A DNA stretch of 64,000 nucleotides from Thermoleophilum album (GCF_028867705.1 NZ_CP066171.1:744001-808000), one strand, 5' to 3'. Shown: positions 53,689 to 63,633, numbered from the stretch's first letter. A program made the numbers and translations. The notes: a model not told the origin generated them from the sequence alone.

Positions 53689-55034
53689 GCGCCGATCGTC
53701 TCGACTCCGCGGCCGCCGTCGCGCGCGCCGCCGGCGCCGCCATGCACCACGGGCCCGGCGACCGGCCGGCTCCCGAGGGGGCAACCTGCGACTCGCGGCA
53801 GGCGGCGCCGGGACTGCTCTTCGTCGGCTTGCCGGGCCGGCGCACCGACGGCGGCGAGTTCGCGCCGGCCGCGCTCGCGGCCGGCGCGTGGGGGGTGATG
53901 GTCGAAGCGCGGCACGCCCGCGCGGCGGTGGCGGCTGCGGCGCCGGACCAGGTGGTGTTGGCGGCGGCCGACCCGTTGCGCGCGCTACAGCGCCTGGCCC
54001 ACGCCCGCGTCGGCGCGCTCGCTGCCGCCGGGGCGCGGGTGGTCGCGATCACTGGTTCCACCGGCAAGACGTCGACCAAAGACATCCTCGCTGCGCTGCT
54101 CAGCGCGAGCGGCGTGCGCGTCTACGCGAGCCCGCAGAACCTCAACACCGAGATCGGGTTGCCGCTAGCCGTTCTCGGCGCTCCCGCTAGCGTCGAGGTG
54201 CTGGTGCTTGAGATGGCGATGCGCGGCGAGGGGCAGATCGCCGAGCTGGCGGCGATCGCTCGCCCCGACGTGGGGGTGATCACCAACGTCGGCCCGGTCC
54301 ACCTCGAGCTGCTCGGTACCGTCGAGCGCATCGCCCGCGCCAAGGCGGAGCTGCTCGGGGCGCTCGCTCCCGGCAGCGGTGCTGTCGTGCCGGCCGACGA
54401 GCCGCTTTTGCGCCCCTACCTGCGGTCCGATCTGCGCACCGTCACGGTCGGGCCGGGCGGCGATGTGTCGGTGGCCACGAGCGGCGACGGCTACCTCGAG
54501 CTGCAGCTGCCCTGGGGACGGCTTAGCCTCGCCGTCGCCTACGACGAGCCGCACAACCTCGCCAACACCGCGTGCGCCGTTGCTTGTGCGCTGGCGCTCG
54601 GGATCCTCCCGCGCGGCCGCGTCGAGCCGCGCTTCTCGCGTCTGCGCGGCGAGACGATCGAGCGCGACGGGGTGCGCTTCATCCTCGACTGCTACAACGC
54701 CAACCCGATCTCGATGCGAGCAGCACTCGACAACCTCGCCCGCCAGCAGGCGCAGCGGCGCATCGCTGTGCTCGGAACGATGGCCGAGCTCGGCGAGCGC
54801 ACGGCCGAGCTCCACCGCGAGGTCGGGCGCGCGGCCGCGGAGCGCGGCGTCGACGTGCTGGTCTGCGTTGGCAAGGAGGCGCGCGAGTACGCGCAGGGCT
54901 TCGCCGGCGAAGCGCACCTCTGCTCCGCGCCCGAGGAGGCGCGTGCCCTGCTTGCGCGCTTGACGCGGCCGGGCGACGTCGTGCTGCTCAAGGCATCGCG
55001 AGCGGTCGGGCTCGAACGCGCGGTAGGACTGTAG
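53685..55034 (+). CDS. murF: UDP-MurNAc-pentapeptide synthetase MurF
   Basis: A 449-residue Mur ligase that adds D-Ala-D-Ala to UDP-MurNAc-tripeptide. The N-terminal domain has GATCDSRQAAPGLLFVGLPG. The ATP motif is AITGSTGKTSTKDIL and YASPQNLNTEIGLPL follows. EMAMRGEGQIAELAAIARPD and ITNVGPVHLELLG are MurF-type. LDCYNANPISMRAALDNL is a clear MurF signature. The GTG at 53685 overlaps the murE stop. mraY starts three bases after its stop. Confidence 0.96.
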   Translation: MSADRLDSAAAVARAAGAAMHHGPGDRPAPEGATCDSRQAAPGLLFVGLPGRRTDGGEFAPAALAAGAWGVMVEARHARAAVAAAAPDQVVLAAADPLRALQRLAHARVGALAAAGARVVAITGSTGKTSTKDILAALLSASGVRVYASPQNLNTEIGLPLAVLGAPASVEVLVLEMAMRGEGQIAELAAIARPDVGVITNVGPVHLELLGTVERIARAKAELLGALAPGSGAVVPADEPLLRPYLRSDLRTVTVGPGGDVSVATSGDGYLELQLPWGRLSLAVAYDEPHNLANTACAVACALALGILPRGRVEPRFSRLRGETIERDGVRFILDCYNANPISMRAALDNLARQQAQRRIAVLGTMAELGERTAELHREVGRAAAERGVDVLVCVGKEAREYAQGFAGEAHLCSAPEEARALLARLTRPGDVVLLKASRAVGLERAVGL

Positions 55035-55037
55035 GTC

Positions 55038-56006
55038 GTGGGCGAGCTACTGATCGGGGGCCTCGCCTCCCTGCTCATCTGCATGTTCCTGGGGCCGCGC
55101 GTGATCGCCTTCCTGCGCGAGCGCGAGTTCGGCCAGCACATCCGCGAGGAGGGGCCGGAGGGGCACAAAACCAAGGCCGGAACCCCGACGATGGGTGGTC
55201 TTTTGATCTTCGTCTCGGTGTGCGTGCCGTTCCTGATCCTGAGCGAGTACCGCGCCGCCAGCTTGGCGGTGCTCGCCACAGCCCTCGCTAGTGCCGCCGT
55301 GGGCTTCGCCGACGATGTCACCAAGCTGCGCCACCGCCGCTCGCTGGGCTTGTCGGGGCGCGTGAAGATCGCCTGCCAAGCGGCGATCGCGATCGGCCTG
55401 TGGCTTGCCGCGACGCAGTACGTCGGGCTCGAGGACACGTTGCGCCTGCGCTTTGTCGACGCCTCGATCGACCTCGGCGTCGCCTATCCGCTGCTGATCT
55501 TCCTCGTGCTCGGCGGGGCCACGAACGGCGTGAACCTCACCGATGGTCTCGACGGCTTGGCAGCCGGCTGCTCGGCGGTGGTGCTGCTCGCCTACACCGC
55601 GATGGCCTACATCACCACCGGCCAGCAGGACCTGGCGCTGCTCGGCGCCTGTCTCGTCGGGGCGTGCGTCGGGTTTCTGTGGTTCAACTCCTTCCCGGCG
55701 TCGGTGTTCATGGGCGACACCGGCTCGCTCGGCCTCGGTGGGGCGATCGCGGCGCTGGCGGTGATGACCAAGACCGAGCTGCTGCTCCTCGTCATCGGCG
55801 GGATCTTCGTGATCGAAGCGCTGTCGGTGGCGATCCAGGTCTTCGCTTTCCGCCGCTTCCGGCGCCGCGTTTTTCTGATGGCGCCGATCCACCACCACTT
55901 CGAGCTGCTCGGGTGGTCGGAAACCAAGATCATCCTGCGCTTCTGGATCGTCGCCGCGATCTGCTCGGCGATCGGTTTCACGATCTACCAAGCTTCGGTG
56001 CGGTGA
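55038..56006 (+). CDS. mraY: Phospho-MurNAc-pentapeptide transferase MraY
   Basis: A 322-residue membrane enzyme of about ten helices that makes lipid I by moving phospho-MurNAc-pentapeptide to undecaprenyl phosphate. EGPEGHKTKAGTPTMGGLL is the first family motif, and VGFADDVTKLR carries the catalytic Asp pair. TNGVNLTDGLDGLAAG and FMGDTGSLGLGG hold further conserved acids. HHHFELLGWSETKI near the end is the family's last motif. It starts with a GTG at 55038 in the tight murF-mraY run. Confidence 0.96.
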   Translation: MGELLIGGLASLLICMFLGPRVIAFLREREFGQHIREEGPEGHKTKAGTPTMGGLLIFVSVCVPFLILSEYRAASLAVLATALASAAVGFADDVTKLRHRRSLGLSGRVKIACQAAIAIGLWLAATQYVGLEDTLRLRFVDASIDLGVAYPLLIFLVLGGATNGVNLTDGLDGLAAGCSAVVLLAYTAMAYITTGQQDLALLGACLVGACVGFLWFNSFPASVFMGDTGSLGLGGAIAALAVMTKTELLLLVIGGIFVIEALSVAIQVFAFRRFRRRVFLMAPIHHHFELLGWSETKIILRFWIVAAICSAIGFTIYQASVR

Positions 56007-56070
56007 GAGCCGACCGGCGAGCGAGCGCTGCGCGCTGCCAGGGCAGACCAGCAAGGGAGGGGCGCCGGGC

Positions 56071-57429
56071 GTGACCGCGGACGCTAGCGACGCCGCTAGG
56101 CGCGGCGGCGGGCGACCGCCGCTGCCGCCGGGGCCCTACCTCGTCGTCGGGCTCGGCCGCTCGGGCCGCGCCGCGGCGCTGCTTCTTGCGCGCCACGGCC
56201 GCGTCCTCGCCTGCGACACCGGACCGGTCGCAGCCGACCTAGCCGCCGAGCTCGGACGCGCGGGCGTCGAGGTGCACGCCGAAACGAGCGGCGTCGAGCT
56301 GCTCGAAGCGGTCAGGACGGTGGTGAAAAGCCCCGGAGTGCCGCGCGACAGCGAGGTGGTGAGCGCGGCCCTGGCGCACGGACTCACCGTCACGGGCGAG
56401 CTCGAGATCGCCTGGCGGTCGCTACCCAACGTCGTCTGGGCTGTGACCGGCACGAACGGCAAGACCACCACGGTCGAGCTTGTCGCCGCGATCCTTCGCG
56501 CCGCCGGCGAACCGGCAGTGGCGGCCGGCAACGTCGGCACGCCGCTGGCGGCGTTGGTCGGCCAGGTGGACGCCGCCGCGCCGCTCGTCGTCGAAGCGTC
56601 GAGCTTCCAGATCGAGGACGCCCTCGCCTTCGCTCCCGAGCGCGCCGTGCTCGTCAACCTCGGTGTCGACCACATCGATCGCCACGGCTCGGTCGACGCT
56701 TACCATCGCGCCAAGCTGCGGCTGTTCGCTAACCAGACCGCCGACGCGCTCGCCGTTGCACCGGTGGGGATCGCGGTGCCGGGCGACGCCCGGCGCGTCG
56801 CGTTCGGGCCTGCGGGCAGCGGCGCCGAGCTCGAGTTCTCCGACGCGGGGCTCTTCTACAAGGGCGATCTCGTCGTCGAACGCGCGGCGATCGCGCTGCG
56901 CGGCCGGCACAACCTCGAGAACGCCGCCGCGGCAACGGTCGCCGCGCTGGCGGCGGGCGTACCGCTTGAGGCCGTGCGCGCGGCACTAGCCGAGTTCCGC
57001 GGCGTGCCCCACCGGCTGGAGGAGGTGGGGCGCGTCGGCGGCGTGCTGTACGTAAACGACTCGAAAGCGACGAACGTCGCCTCGACGGAACGGGCGCTCG
57101 AGTCTTTCGCCGGCGGCATCCACCTGATCGCCGGTGGCCGTCCCAAAGGTGGCGGTTTCCGCTCGCTGCGCACGCTGGTCGGCGAGCGCTGCCGCTGCGT
57201 GTACGCCATCGGCGAGGCGGCGGAGGAGATCGCCCGTGATCTCGATGGCGCGGTGGCGGTAGAGGTTTGCGGGACGCTCGAGCGCGCCGTCGCTCTCGCC
57301 AGCGAGCGCGCCGTTGCGGACGAGGTGGTGTTGCTGTCACCGGCCTGCGCCAGCTTCGACCAGTTCCGCGACTTCGAAGAGCGCGGCGAGCGGTTCCGCG
57401 CGCTCGTCGCGGCGCTAGGTTCCCGCTAG
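56071..57429 (+). CDS. murD: UDP-MurNAc-alanine:D-glutamate ligase MurD
   Basis: A 452-residue Mur ligase that adds D-Glu to UDP-MurNAc-L-Ala. The N-terminal Rossmann part is YLVVGLGRSGRAAALLLARHG. The ATP motif is AVTGTNGKTTT and AGNVGTPL follows. EASSFQIEDALAFAPERAVL and NLGVDHIDRHGS are MurD-specific. VNDSKATN and LIAGGRPKGGGF lie in the C-terminal domain. It begins with a GTG at 56071, 64 bases after mraY. Confidence 0.96.
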   Translation: MTADASDAARRGGGRPPLPPGPYLVVGLGRSGRAAALLLARHGRVLACDTGPVAADLAAELGRAGVEVHAETSGVELLEAVRTVVKSPGVPRDSEVVSAALAHGLTVTGELEIAWRSLPNVVWAVTGTNGKTTTVELVAAILRAAGEPAVAAGNVGTPLAALVGQVDAAAPLVVEASSFQIEDALAFAPERAVLVNLGVDHIDRHGSVDAYHRAKLRLFANQTADALAVAPVGIAVPGDARRVAFGPAGSGAELEFSDAGLFYKGDLVVERAAIALRGRHNLENAAAATVAALAAGVPLEAVRAALAEFRGVPHRLEEVGRVGGVLYVNDSKATNVASTERALESFAGGIHLIAGGRPKGGGFRSLRTLVGERCRCVYAIGEAAEEIARDLDGAVAVEVCGTLERAVALASERAVADEVVLLSPACASFDQFRDFEERGERFRALVAALGSR

Positions 57430-57499
57430 TTGCGAAGGCGCGGGGCAGCGCGCCCCGCGCCGCTGAAAGAGGCGCGCCGCGAGCGTCGAACTCCACGAC

Positions 57500-58810
57500 G
57501 TGGGCACTCGCGGGCGACGGGACGAACGACGACAGCCGGCCGTTGGGCGCCGGCGGACGGCGCCGCGCGGGGCTGCGGCTCGCGCTGTCGCCCCGCTCGA
57601 GCGGTCGCTGCTTCACACCGTCACGCTCTGCCTCGTAGCCGCGGGAGCGGTGATGGTGTACTCGGCAAGCTCAGCCGAGTTCGCGATAAGCGCCGGCGAC
57701 CCGGCGTTTTTCCTCAAGCGCTACGTGGGGTTCGGTGTCGTGGGGCTGCTCGTACTGTTCGTGGCGTCGCGCTGCGGGCTCGTTGTGGCGCGGCGCACGG
57801 CGCCGCTCGCGCTGCTCGCTGCACTCGCGCTGTGTGTCGCCGTGCTCGTCCCCGGGATCGGCGTGTCCGTGAACGGCGCGCGGCGCTGGATCGGGGCCGG
57901 GTTTCTCCAATTCCAGCCGTCGGAGTTCCTGAAGCTGGCGCTGGTCCTCTACGGCGCCCACCTGCTCGCGCGCGCACGGCCGCACGAGCGCACGCTCGGC
58001 GGTGCCGCGCTGCCGTTTTTGATCGCCGTCGCCGTCGCCGGGGCGCTGGTGATGGCGCAACCCGACATGGGCACGACGCTCGTGATCTGTGCGGCTGCGG
58101 GCAGCCTGCTGTTCGCGGCCGGTGTGCCGCTCCGGCAGCTGGTCGGTGCGCTGCTCGTGCTCGCCCTCGCGGCCACGGTGCTCGCGCTCGCCGAGCCCTA
58201 CCGGCGTGCGCGCCTGACAGCGTTCCTAGACCCCTCCCACGACCCGACCGGCGCCGGATTCCAGACGATCCAGGCGCTGATCGCGATCGGGTCGGGCGGT
58301 CCTTTCGGCGTCGGGCTCGGCGAGTCGGTGCAGAAGGTCTTCTATCTGCCCGAGGCCCACACCGACATGATCCTCGCGGTGATCGGCGAAGAGATCGGGC
58401 TGGTCGGCATCGTCGGGCTGCTCGCGCTCTATCTGGCGCTCGTCTACTGCGGGCTGCAGGTAGCGCGCCGCTCGCGCGACGAGTTCACGAAGCTCGCCTG
58501 CGCCGGTATCACGGCCCTCATCGCGAGCCAGACAGCGTTGAACTTCGCCGCGGTGCTGGGGCTCGCGCCGCTCACCGGCGTGCCGTTGCCGCTCGTCTCC
58601 TACGGCAGCAGTAGCCTGCTGACGATGCTCTGCGGGATCGGGATCGTGCTCGACGCAGCTGGCCGGCCGGCGGCAGCGCAGCGACGGCCGCGGCTGCGTG
58701 TAATCGAGGGGGCGGCCGCGCGCAGCGGCTCGGTGCGCCCGTCGCGCGGCGAGCGCGCGGCGGGGCGGTCGGGTGGCGGGCGCTCGGTCGGGCGACGCGC
58801 GGGTCGTTGA
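57500..58810 (+). CDS. ftsW: Septal glycosyltransferase FtsW
   Basis: A 436-residue SEDS-family membrane protein that polymerises lipid II at the septum with FtsI. About ten helices are visible. Family motifs are VNGARRWIGAGFLQFQPSE, AQPDMGTTLVI, GAGFQTIQALIAIGSGG (near the catalytic Asp-bearing loop), AHTDMILAVIGEEIGLVG and PLVSYGSSSLL. The C-terminal 70 residues are a basic Gly/Arg-rich tail. It begins with a GTG at 57500; a later start would still keep all helices. Its stop overlaps the murG start (TTGA). Confidence 0.95.
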   Translation: MGTRGRRDERRQPAVGRRRTAPRGAAARAVAPLERSLLHTVTLCLVAAGAVMVYSASSAEFAISAGDPAFFLKRYVGFGVVGLLVLFVASRCGLVVARRTAPLALLAALALCVAVLVPGIGVSVNGARRWIGAGFLQFQPSEFLKLALVLYGAHLLARARPHERTLGGAALPFLIAVAVAGALVMAQPDMGTTLVICAAAGSLLFAAGVPLRQLVGALLVLALAATVLALAEPYRRARLTAFLDPSHDPTGAGFQTIQALIAIGSGGPFGVGLGESVQKVFYLPEAHTDMILAVIGEEIGLVGIVGLLALYLALVYCGLQVARRSRDEFTKLACAGITALIASQTALNFAAVLGLAPLTGVPLPLVSYGSSSLLTMLCGIGIVLDAAGRPAAAQRRPRLRVIEGAAARSGSVRPSRGERAAGRSGGGRSVGRRAGR

Positions 58811-59997
58811 GCGCACGGCCGGCAGGAGCGCGACTGACGCGCCCGCGAGCGGCCGGCGCGCGGCCGCAGGGACCGCGACCGGCGAACGCGCGGCCGCTCG
58901 TCGCGATCGCTGCCGGGGGCACGGCCGGCCACGTCGTCCCGGCGCTCGCGATCGCCGGTGCCCTGCGTGAGCGTGGCGCCACGGTCGTTTTCTTCGGTGG
59001 CGACCGCGCCGAGGCGGAGCTCGTGCCAGACGCCGGGTACGAGCTCGTCCGGCTCGCCGTGCGCGGCCTCGACCGGCGCAACCCGCTGCGCGCCGCGAGC
59101 GCGGTGTGGCTCGCGGCGCGCGCGACCGTTCGTGCCCGCCGCGAGCTCGCTCGGCTCGGCGCCCAGGCGGTGGTCTGTTGCGGGGGGTATGTCGGCGTGC
59201 CCGTCGGTCTGGCGGCGCGCACTCTGCGCGTGCCGCTGTTCGTGACCGAGGCCGACAGCCATCTCGGTGTCGCCAACCGTCTGCTGGCGCGGTTCGCCGA
59301 GCGCGCTTTCCTCGCGTTCCCGATCGCTGGTGCCAGCGGCCGCCGCTTCCAGGTCGTCGGCCGGCCGCTGCCGCCGGAGCTCGTGCGCGGCGACCGCGAC
59401 GAGCTGCGCCGGACGGCTCGCGCCCGCTTCGGGATTCCGCCGCAAGCGGTGTGCGTGCTCGTGTTCGGCGGATCGCTGGGGGCGCGCTCGATCAACCACG
59501 CTACGGTCGCCGCTTTCGCGGAGCGACCACTGCCCGACGGTGTGCACGTGCTTCACGTCGCGGGGCGGCGCGACTATCGCGAGATCGCGGAGCGGCTTGC
59601 TCGTGCCGGCAATCCCTCCGCCTACCACCTGGTCGATTTCGTCAAGCCGTTTGCGCCGGCGCTCGCCTGCGCCGACCTCGTCGTGGCCCGCTCGGGCGGT
59701 TCGGTGCTCGAGGTGGCGGCGCTCGGGTTGCCGATGATTCTCGTGCCGTATCCCCACGCCGCGCAGGACCATCAGCGGGCGAACGCGCGCTTCGTTGCTG
59801 AGCACGGGGCAGCGATCGTGATCGACGACGCCGAGCTCGACGGCGACCGTTTGCGCGACACGGTGCTCGACCTGGTCGCCAACAGCGAGCGGCGGGAAGC
59901 GATGGCGAACGCTGCCAGGGCCCTGGCGCGCCCGGACGCAGCGCAGCGAATCGCCGTGACCGTGCTCGCCGCGTGCGGCTTGCGGGCGAGCGGGTGA
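58807..59997 (+). CDS. murG: Lipid II synthase MurG
   Basis: A 396-residue GT28 glycosyltransferase that adds GlcNAc to lipid I at the inner membrane. The N-terminal motif IAAGGTAGHVVPALAIAGAL and VVCCGGYVGVPVGLAA are present, with TEADSHLGVANRLLARFA between. The UDP-GlcNAc site has FGGSLGARSINHA, and ARSGGSVLEVAALGLPMILV with PYPHAAQDHQRANA follows. About 30 basic residues precede the first strand, from a TTG at 58807 overlapping the ftsW stop. Confidence 0.96.
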   Translation: MSARPAGARLTRPRAAGARPQGPRPANARPLVAIAAGGTAGHVVPALAIAGALRERGATVVFFGGDRAEAELVPDAGYELVRLAVRGLDRRNPLRAASAVWLAARATVRARRELARLGAQAVVCCGGYVGVPVGLAARTLRVPLFVTEADSHLGVANRLLARFAERAFLAFPIAGASGRRFQVVGRPLPPELVRGDRDELRRTARARFGIPPQAVCVLVFGGSLGARSINHATVAAFAERPLPDGVHVLHVAGRRDYREIAERLARAGNPSAYHLVDFVKPFAPALACADLVVARSGGSVLEVAALGLPMILVPYPHAAQDHQRANARFVAEHGAAIVIDDAELDGDRLRDTVLDLVANSERREAMANAARALARPDAAQRIAVTVLAACGLRASG

Positions 59998-60077
59998 GGG
60001 CGCACGGCCCCGAGGCCGGGCGGACGGAGGCTGCCCGCCCCTCGCTCGACGGTGCGCGCGGGTAAGGTCAGCAGCCG

Positions 60078-62594
60078 GTGACGAGCACGCAGCGGGCGCA
60101 GCGAGAGGCGCGGAAGGCCGCTCCCGGCGAGTGGCGGGGGCGGCGCTTGCACTTTGTCGGCGTCGGCGGGGCAGGGATGAGCGGCCTGGCGCTGGTGGCG
60201 GCGGGACTCGGCGCGACGGTGAGCGGCTCCGACCGCGAGGAGTCGCCGTATCTGGCGCTCGTCCGTCGCCACGGTGCGCGCGTCCACGTCGGCCACAGCG
60301 CCGACCAGGTGCCGCCCGACGCCGAGGTGGTCGTGTCGACGGCGATCGCCGCCGACAACCCCGAGGTCCAGGTGGCGCGCGAGCGCGGTCAGCGTGTGCT
60401 GCACCGCGCCGATCTGCTCGCCGAGCTCACGCGCCTGCGGCGCACGATCGCGGTGTCGGGCACGCACGGCAAAACGACGACCACGGCGATGATCGTCCAC
60501 GTTCTCGATCGCGCCGGCTGCGACCCGTCGTTCGTCGTCGGCGCGAAGCTGCGCGGGTTCGACACCAACGCCCGCCTCGGCGGCGGCGCCTGGCTGGTGG
60601 TCGAGGCCGACGAGTCCGACCGCTCGTTCCTCAAGCTCGACCGCGAAATCGCGGTGATCACCAACATCGAGCTCGACCATCACTCGACCTACCGCGATCT
60701 GGCTGAGCTCGAGGCGGCATTCGCCGAGTTCGCCCGACCAGCGCAGGTGCTCGTGCTGGGACCAGGCGTGCCGGTCGCAGGGGGCCCGGGGCAGCGCGTG
60801 GTCAGGGTCGCGGAGTTGGGCGAGTGGCGGAGCACGGCGAGCGACGAGCGGCCCGGTGCGAGCAGCGAGCGTGCCGGCGGTCAAACCGAGAACGCCGTCG
60901 CTAACGCCGAGCGCGCGGCCGGGCACGCTGATCGCACCGACGCAAGCGACGCCTTTTCCATACCGCTACCACCGCTGCCCGTACCCGGGCGCCACAACGT
61001 CCTGAACGCCCTGGCGGCGGTGGCGGCGGCCGAGGCGGCCGGTGTCGAGCGCGAACAAGCGGCTCGGGCGCTCGCCGATTTCGCCGGCACCGGACGTCGC
61101 CTCGAGTTCATCGGCCACTCACCGGACGGCGCGCGCGTATACGACGACTACGCACACCACCCGACCGAGGTAGCGGCGACGCTCGCGGCGGCGCGCGAGC
61201 TTATGGCTGCCGGCGTACCCCCCGGGCACGGCGCCTGCGCCCCCGGCGGTGTCTCCGCCCGCGGCGGCGTCCGCGCCGAGCAACGTGCCCGCCCGCGCCT
61301 CGTCGCCTGCTTCCAGCCGCACCTTTTCTCGCGCACGAAGGCGCTCGCGCGCGAGTTCGGCCGGGCGCTCGCCGCCGCCGACATTGTCGTCGTCACCGAC
61401 GTCTTCCCCGCCCGTGAGCGGCCCGAGGATTGGCCGGGCGTGTCCGGCCTCGACGTCGCACGAGCTGCGGCAGATCGCGCTGCGGGCAAGAGGGTTGTGT
61501 GGGCGCCGCGTCTGCGCGACGCCACCGAGTGCCTCCGGGCGCTCGTGGCGAAGGGCGACGCGGTAGTCGTGATGGGTGCCGGCAACGTCGACCGCGTCGC
61601 GCGCGCGCTGGCGAGAGGTGCCCCGCTCGTCGAGCGACCGCCGGCAGCGGTCGAGCGCGACAAACCGCTGGCGCGCCTGACGACGGTGCGCACCGGTGGC
61701 AACGCCCGCTTCTTCGCGCGCGCGGCGACGCTCGCCACGCTTCACGAGCTACTCGCCTGGGCGGCGTGCGAGGGCCTGGCGGTGGAGGCGATCGGATCGG
61801 GATCGAACCTGCTCGTCGCCGACGAGGGTGTCGACGGGCTGGTGATCAAACTCGAAGGCGAGCTCGCGGCGGTCGCGATCGACGGCGAGGAGGTGCTCTG
61901 CGGCGGCGGCGCGCGCTTGCCGCAGATCGCCGCCCGGACGGCGCGGGCCGGGCTGTCGGGACTCGAGTTCGCGGTGAACATCCCCGGTACGGTCGGCGGT
62001 GCGGTGCGGATGAACGCCAACGCCTACGGCGGCGAGCTCGCCAGCGTCCTCGTGTGGGTCGAGGTCGCAACGCCCGCGGGCGTACGGCGCCTCGCTCCCG
62101 ACCAGCTCGGTTTCGCCTACCGCCGCTCGGCGTTGCGACCGGGCGAGGTGGTCGCCCGCGCTCTCTTCCGCCTGCGCCGTGACGATCCCGCGGCAGTGCG
62201 CGCCCGCCTCGAGGCGATGCGCACGGCTAGGCGCGAAGCGCAGCCGTCGGGGATAAAGACCTTCGGATCGACGTTCACCAACCCCGACCCGGCCGACCCC
62301 CGTGTCGCTGGGCGCACCGCGGGGATGCTTCTCGACGCCGCAGGTTGCCGCGGCTTGCGTGTGGGCGGGGCGCGCTTCAGCGAAAAGCACGCGAACTTCG
62401 TCGAGAACCTCGGGTACGCGACCACGGCCGACATCGTGCGGTTGATGGCAGAGGGACGGCGTCGCGTTTTCGAACGTTTCGGCGTGGTGCTCGAACCGGA
62501 AGTGCGCTTCCTGGGCGCAGTCGACACCTCGCCGCTCGCGGCGGCGGTAGGCGCCGTAGGGGGCAGCGAGCCCACCGGCGAGCAGGGCGAGTAG
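60078..62594 (+). CDS. murC-murB: Fused MurC ligase and MurB reductase
   Basis: An 838-residue in-frame fusion of two cell-wall enzymes. Residues about 1-515 are MurC, which adds L-Ala to UDP-MurNAc. They include HFVGVGGAGMSGLALVA, SGTHGKTTTTAMIVHV, ITNIELDHHSTY and YDDYAHHPTEVAATLAA, with a hydrophilic insert of about 60 residues before LPVPGRHNVLNAL. Residues about 530-820 are MurB, the FAD/NADPH enzyme that makes UDP-MurNAc from its enolpyruvyl precursor. They include TTVRTGGNARFFARA, IGSGSNLLVADEG, NIPGTVGGAVRMNANAYGG, FGSTFTNPDP with the catalytic Ser, and SEKHANFVENLG. The GTG at 60078 is the start. No stop lies between the parts. Confidence 0.93.
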   Translation: MTSTQRAQREARKAAPGEWRGRRLHFVGVGGAGMSGLALVAAGLGATVSGSDREESPYLALVRRHGARVHVGHSADQVPPDAEVVVSTAIAADNPEVQVARERGQRVLHRADLLAELTRLRRTIAVSGTHGKTTTTAMIVHVLDRAGCDPSFVVGAKLRGFDTNARLGGGAWLVVEADESDRSFLKLDREIAVITNIELDHHSTYRDLAELEAAFAEFARPAQVLVLGPGVPVAGGPGQRVVRVAELGEWRSTASDERPGASSERAGGQTENAVANAERAAGHADRTDASDAFSIPLPPLPVPGRHNVLNALAAVAAAEAAGVEREQAARALADFAGTGRRLEFIGHSPDGARVYDDYAHHPTEVAATLAAARELMAAGVPPGHGACAPGGVSARGGVRAEQRARPRLVACFQPHLFSRTKALAREFGRALAAADIVVVTDVFPARERPEDWPGVSGLDVARAAADRAAGKRVVWAPRLRDATECLRALVAKGDAVVVMGAGNVDRVARALARGAPLVERPPAAVERDKPLARLTTVRTGGNARFFARAATLATLHELLAWAACEGLAVEAIGSGSNLLVADEGVDGLVIKLEGELAAVAIDGEEVLCGGGARLPQIAARTARAGLSGLEFAVNIPGTVGGAVRMNANAYGGELASVLVWVEVATPAGVRRLAPDQLGFAYRRSALRPGEVVARALFRLRRDDPAAVRARLEAMRTARREAQPSGIKTFGSTFTNPDPADPRVAGRTAGMLLDAAGCRGLRVGGARFSEKHANFVENLGYATTADIVRLMAEGRRRVFERFGVVLEPEVRFLGAVDTSPLAAAVGAVGGSEPTGEQGE

Positions 62595-62681
62595 CGCAAA
62601 AGCCCTTCTCGGCGGTGCGACCGCCGGGCGAGGGCGCTGGCCGGGCAGGGAGGCGGGCGGCCAGCGCGAACGCTCACTGTG

Positions 62682-63581
62682 ATGCCACGTCTCGCGCGCG
62701 CCCGTCGCCAGCCAGCCACAGCTAGCGCTGTGCGCCGTCGGGGCGGTTCGTCCCGGAAGCGCGTGCGTCCAGGTGGCGACCAGCGCTCTGCCTCGGTGAC
62801 AGGGGTCGCCCGCGGGCTGCGCCAGCTCGCCGTGTTCGGCTTGGCCGCCGCGGCGGTTGCGCTTGCGCTGTGGGTGGGCCGTGATCTTCCCTTCTGGCGC
62901 GTCGAGCGTGTAACGATCGTCGGTCTCGACGCGCGCGAAGCTGCCACCGCCCGCCGCGCCCTCGCGAGCGCTGCGCGGCGGATGACGGTCTTCCACGTCG
63001 ACCACTCGGAGCTGCGGGCGGCGCTCGCTTCCTACCCGGCTGCTGCCGACGTGACGGTCGACCGGCGGCTACCCGACGAGCTCGTTTTGCGCGTCCGCCT
63101 GCGCCGACCGGTCGCAGTGCTCGAAGGAGTGCGCGGACGTGTCGCCGTCGCCAGCGACGGAACCCAGCTCGGCGACCTGCCGACCCCTTCGTCGCTGCCG
63201 ACAATCGCGGTCGGCGATGGCCCCGACCCCGACGTCCGGCTGGCTGCGCCCGTGCGCGCCAAGGTGGCGGTTGCGGCCAGCGCCCCTGCGCCGCTCCGGA
63301 CTGCGCTCGCGCGCATCTCGCTCGACCGCGACCGGGGTCTCGTGGCTGCGCTTCGCTCGGGCCCGCTCCTGATCTTCGGTCGCGCGAATGATCTAAACCT
63401 CAAGTGGAGGTCTATTTCCACAGTGCTCGCACGCGACCCCGAAGCGTCCCGTGCCACGTACATCGACGTGCGCCTTCCTCGCCGACCTGTCGCTGGTGGC
63501 CTAGGGAATCCGGCGAGTGCGGCGCGCCCGTCGAGCGGCAGCACGATCGCAAACCCTCAACTGACACCGCAGTCTTTCTAA
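62682..63581 (+). CDS. ftsQ: Division protein FtsQ/DivIB
   Basis: A 299-residue single-pass division protein. A basic cytoplasmic N-terminus of about 45 residues leads to the helix LAVFGLAAAAVALALWVGRDL. A POTRA domain follows (WRVERVTIVGLDAREAATARRAL) and then the FtsQ domain (ASYPAAADVTVDRRLPDELVLRV, RVAVASDGTQLGDLP). FtsQ links FtsL/FtsB to the divisome. A GTG at 62679 precedes the ATG at 62682; the ATG is used. The Ser/Pro-rich C-terminus is poorly conserved. Confidence 0.85.
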   Translation: MPRLARARRQPATASAVRRRGGSSRKRVRPGGDQRSASVTGVARGLRQLAVFGLAAAAVALALWVGRDLPFWRVERVTIVGLDAREAATARRALASAARRMTVFHVDHSELRAALASYPAAADVTVDRRLPDELVLRVRLRRPVAVLEGVRGRVAVASDGTQLGDLPTPSSLPTIAVGDGPDPDVRLAAPVRAKVAVAASAPAPLRTALARISLDRDRGLVAALRSGPLLIFGRANDLNLKWRSISTVLARDPEASRATYIDVRLPRRPVAGGLGNPASAARPSSGSTIANPQLTPQSF

Positions 63582-63633
63582 GCCCATAAAGCTCATGTTT
63601 AGATAGAAGGTGCAAAGAACCTTGCAGCTTCGT

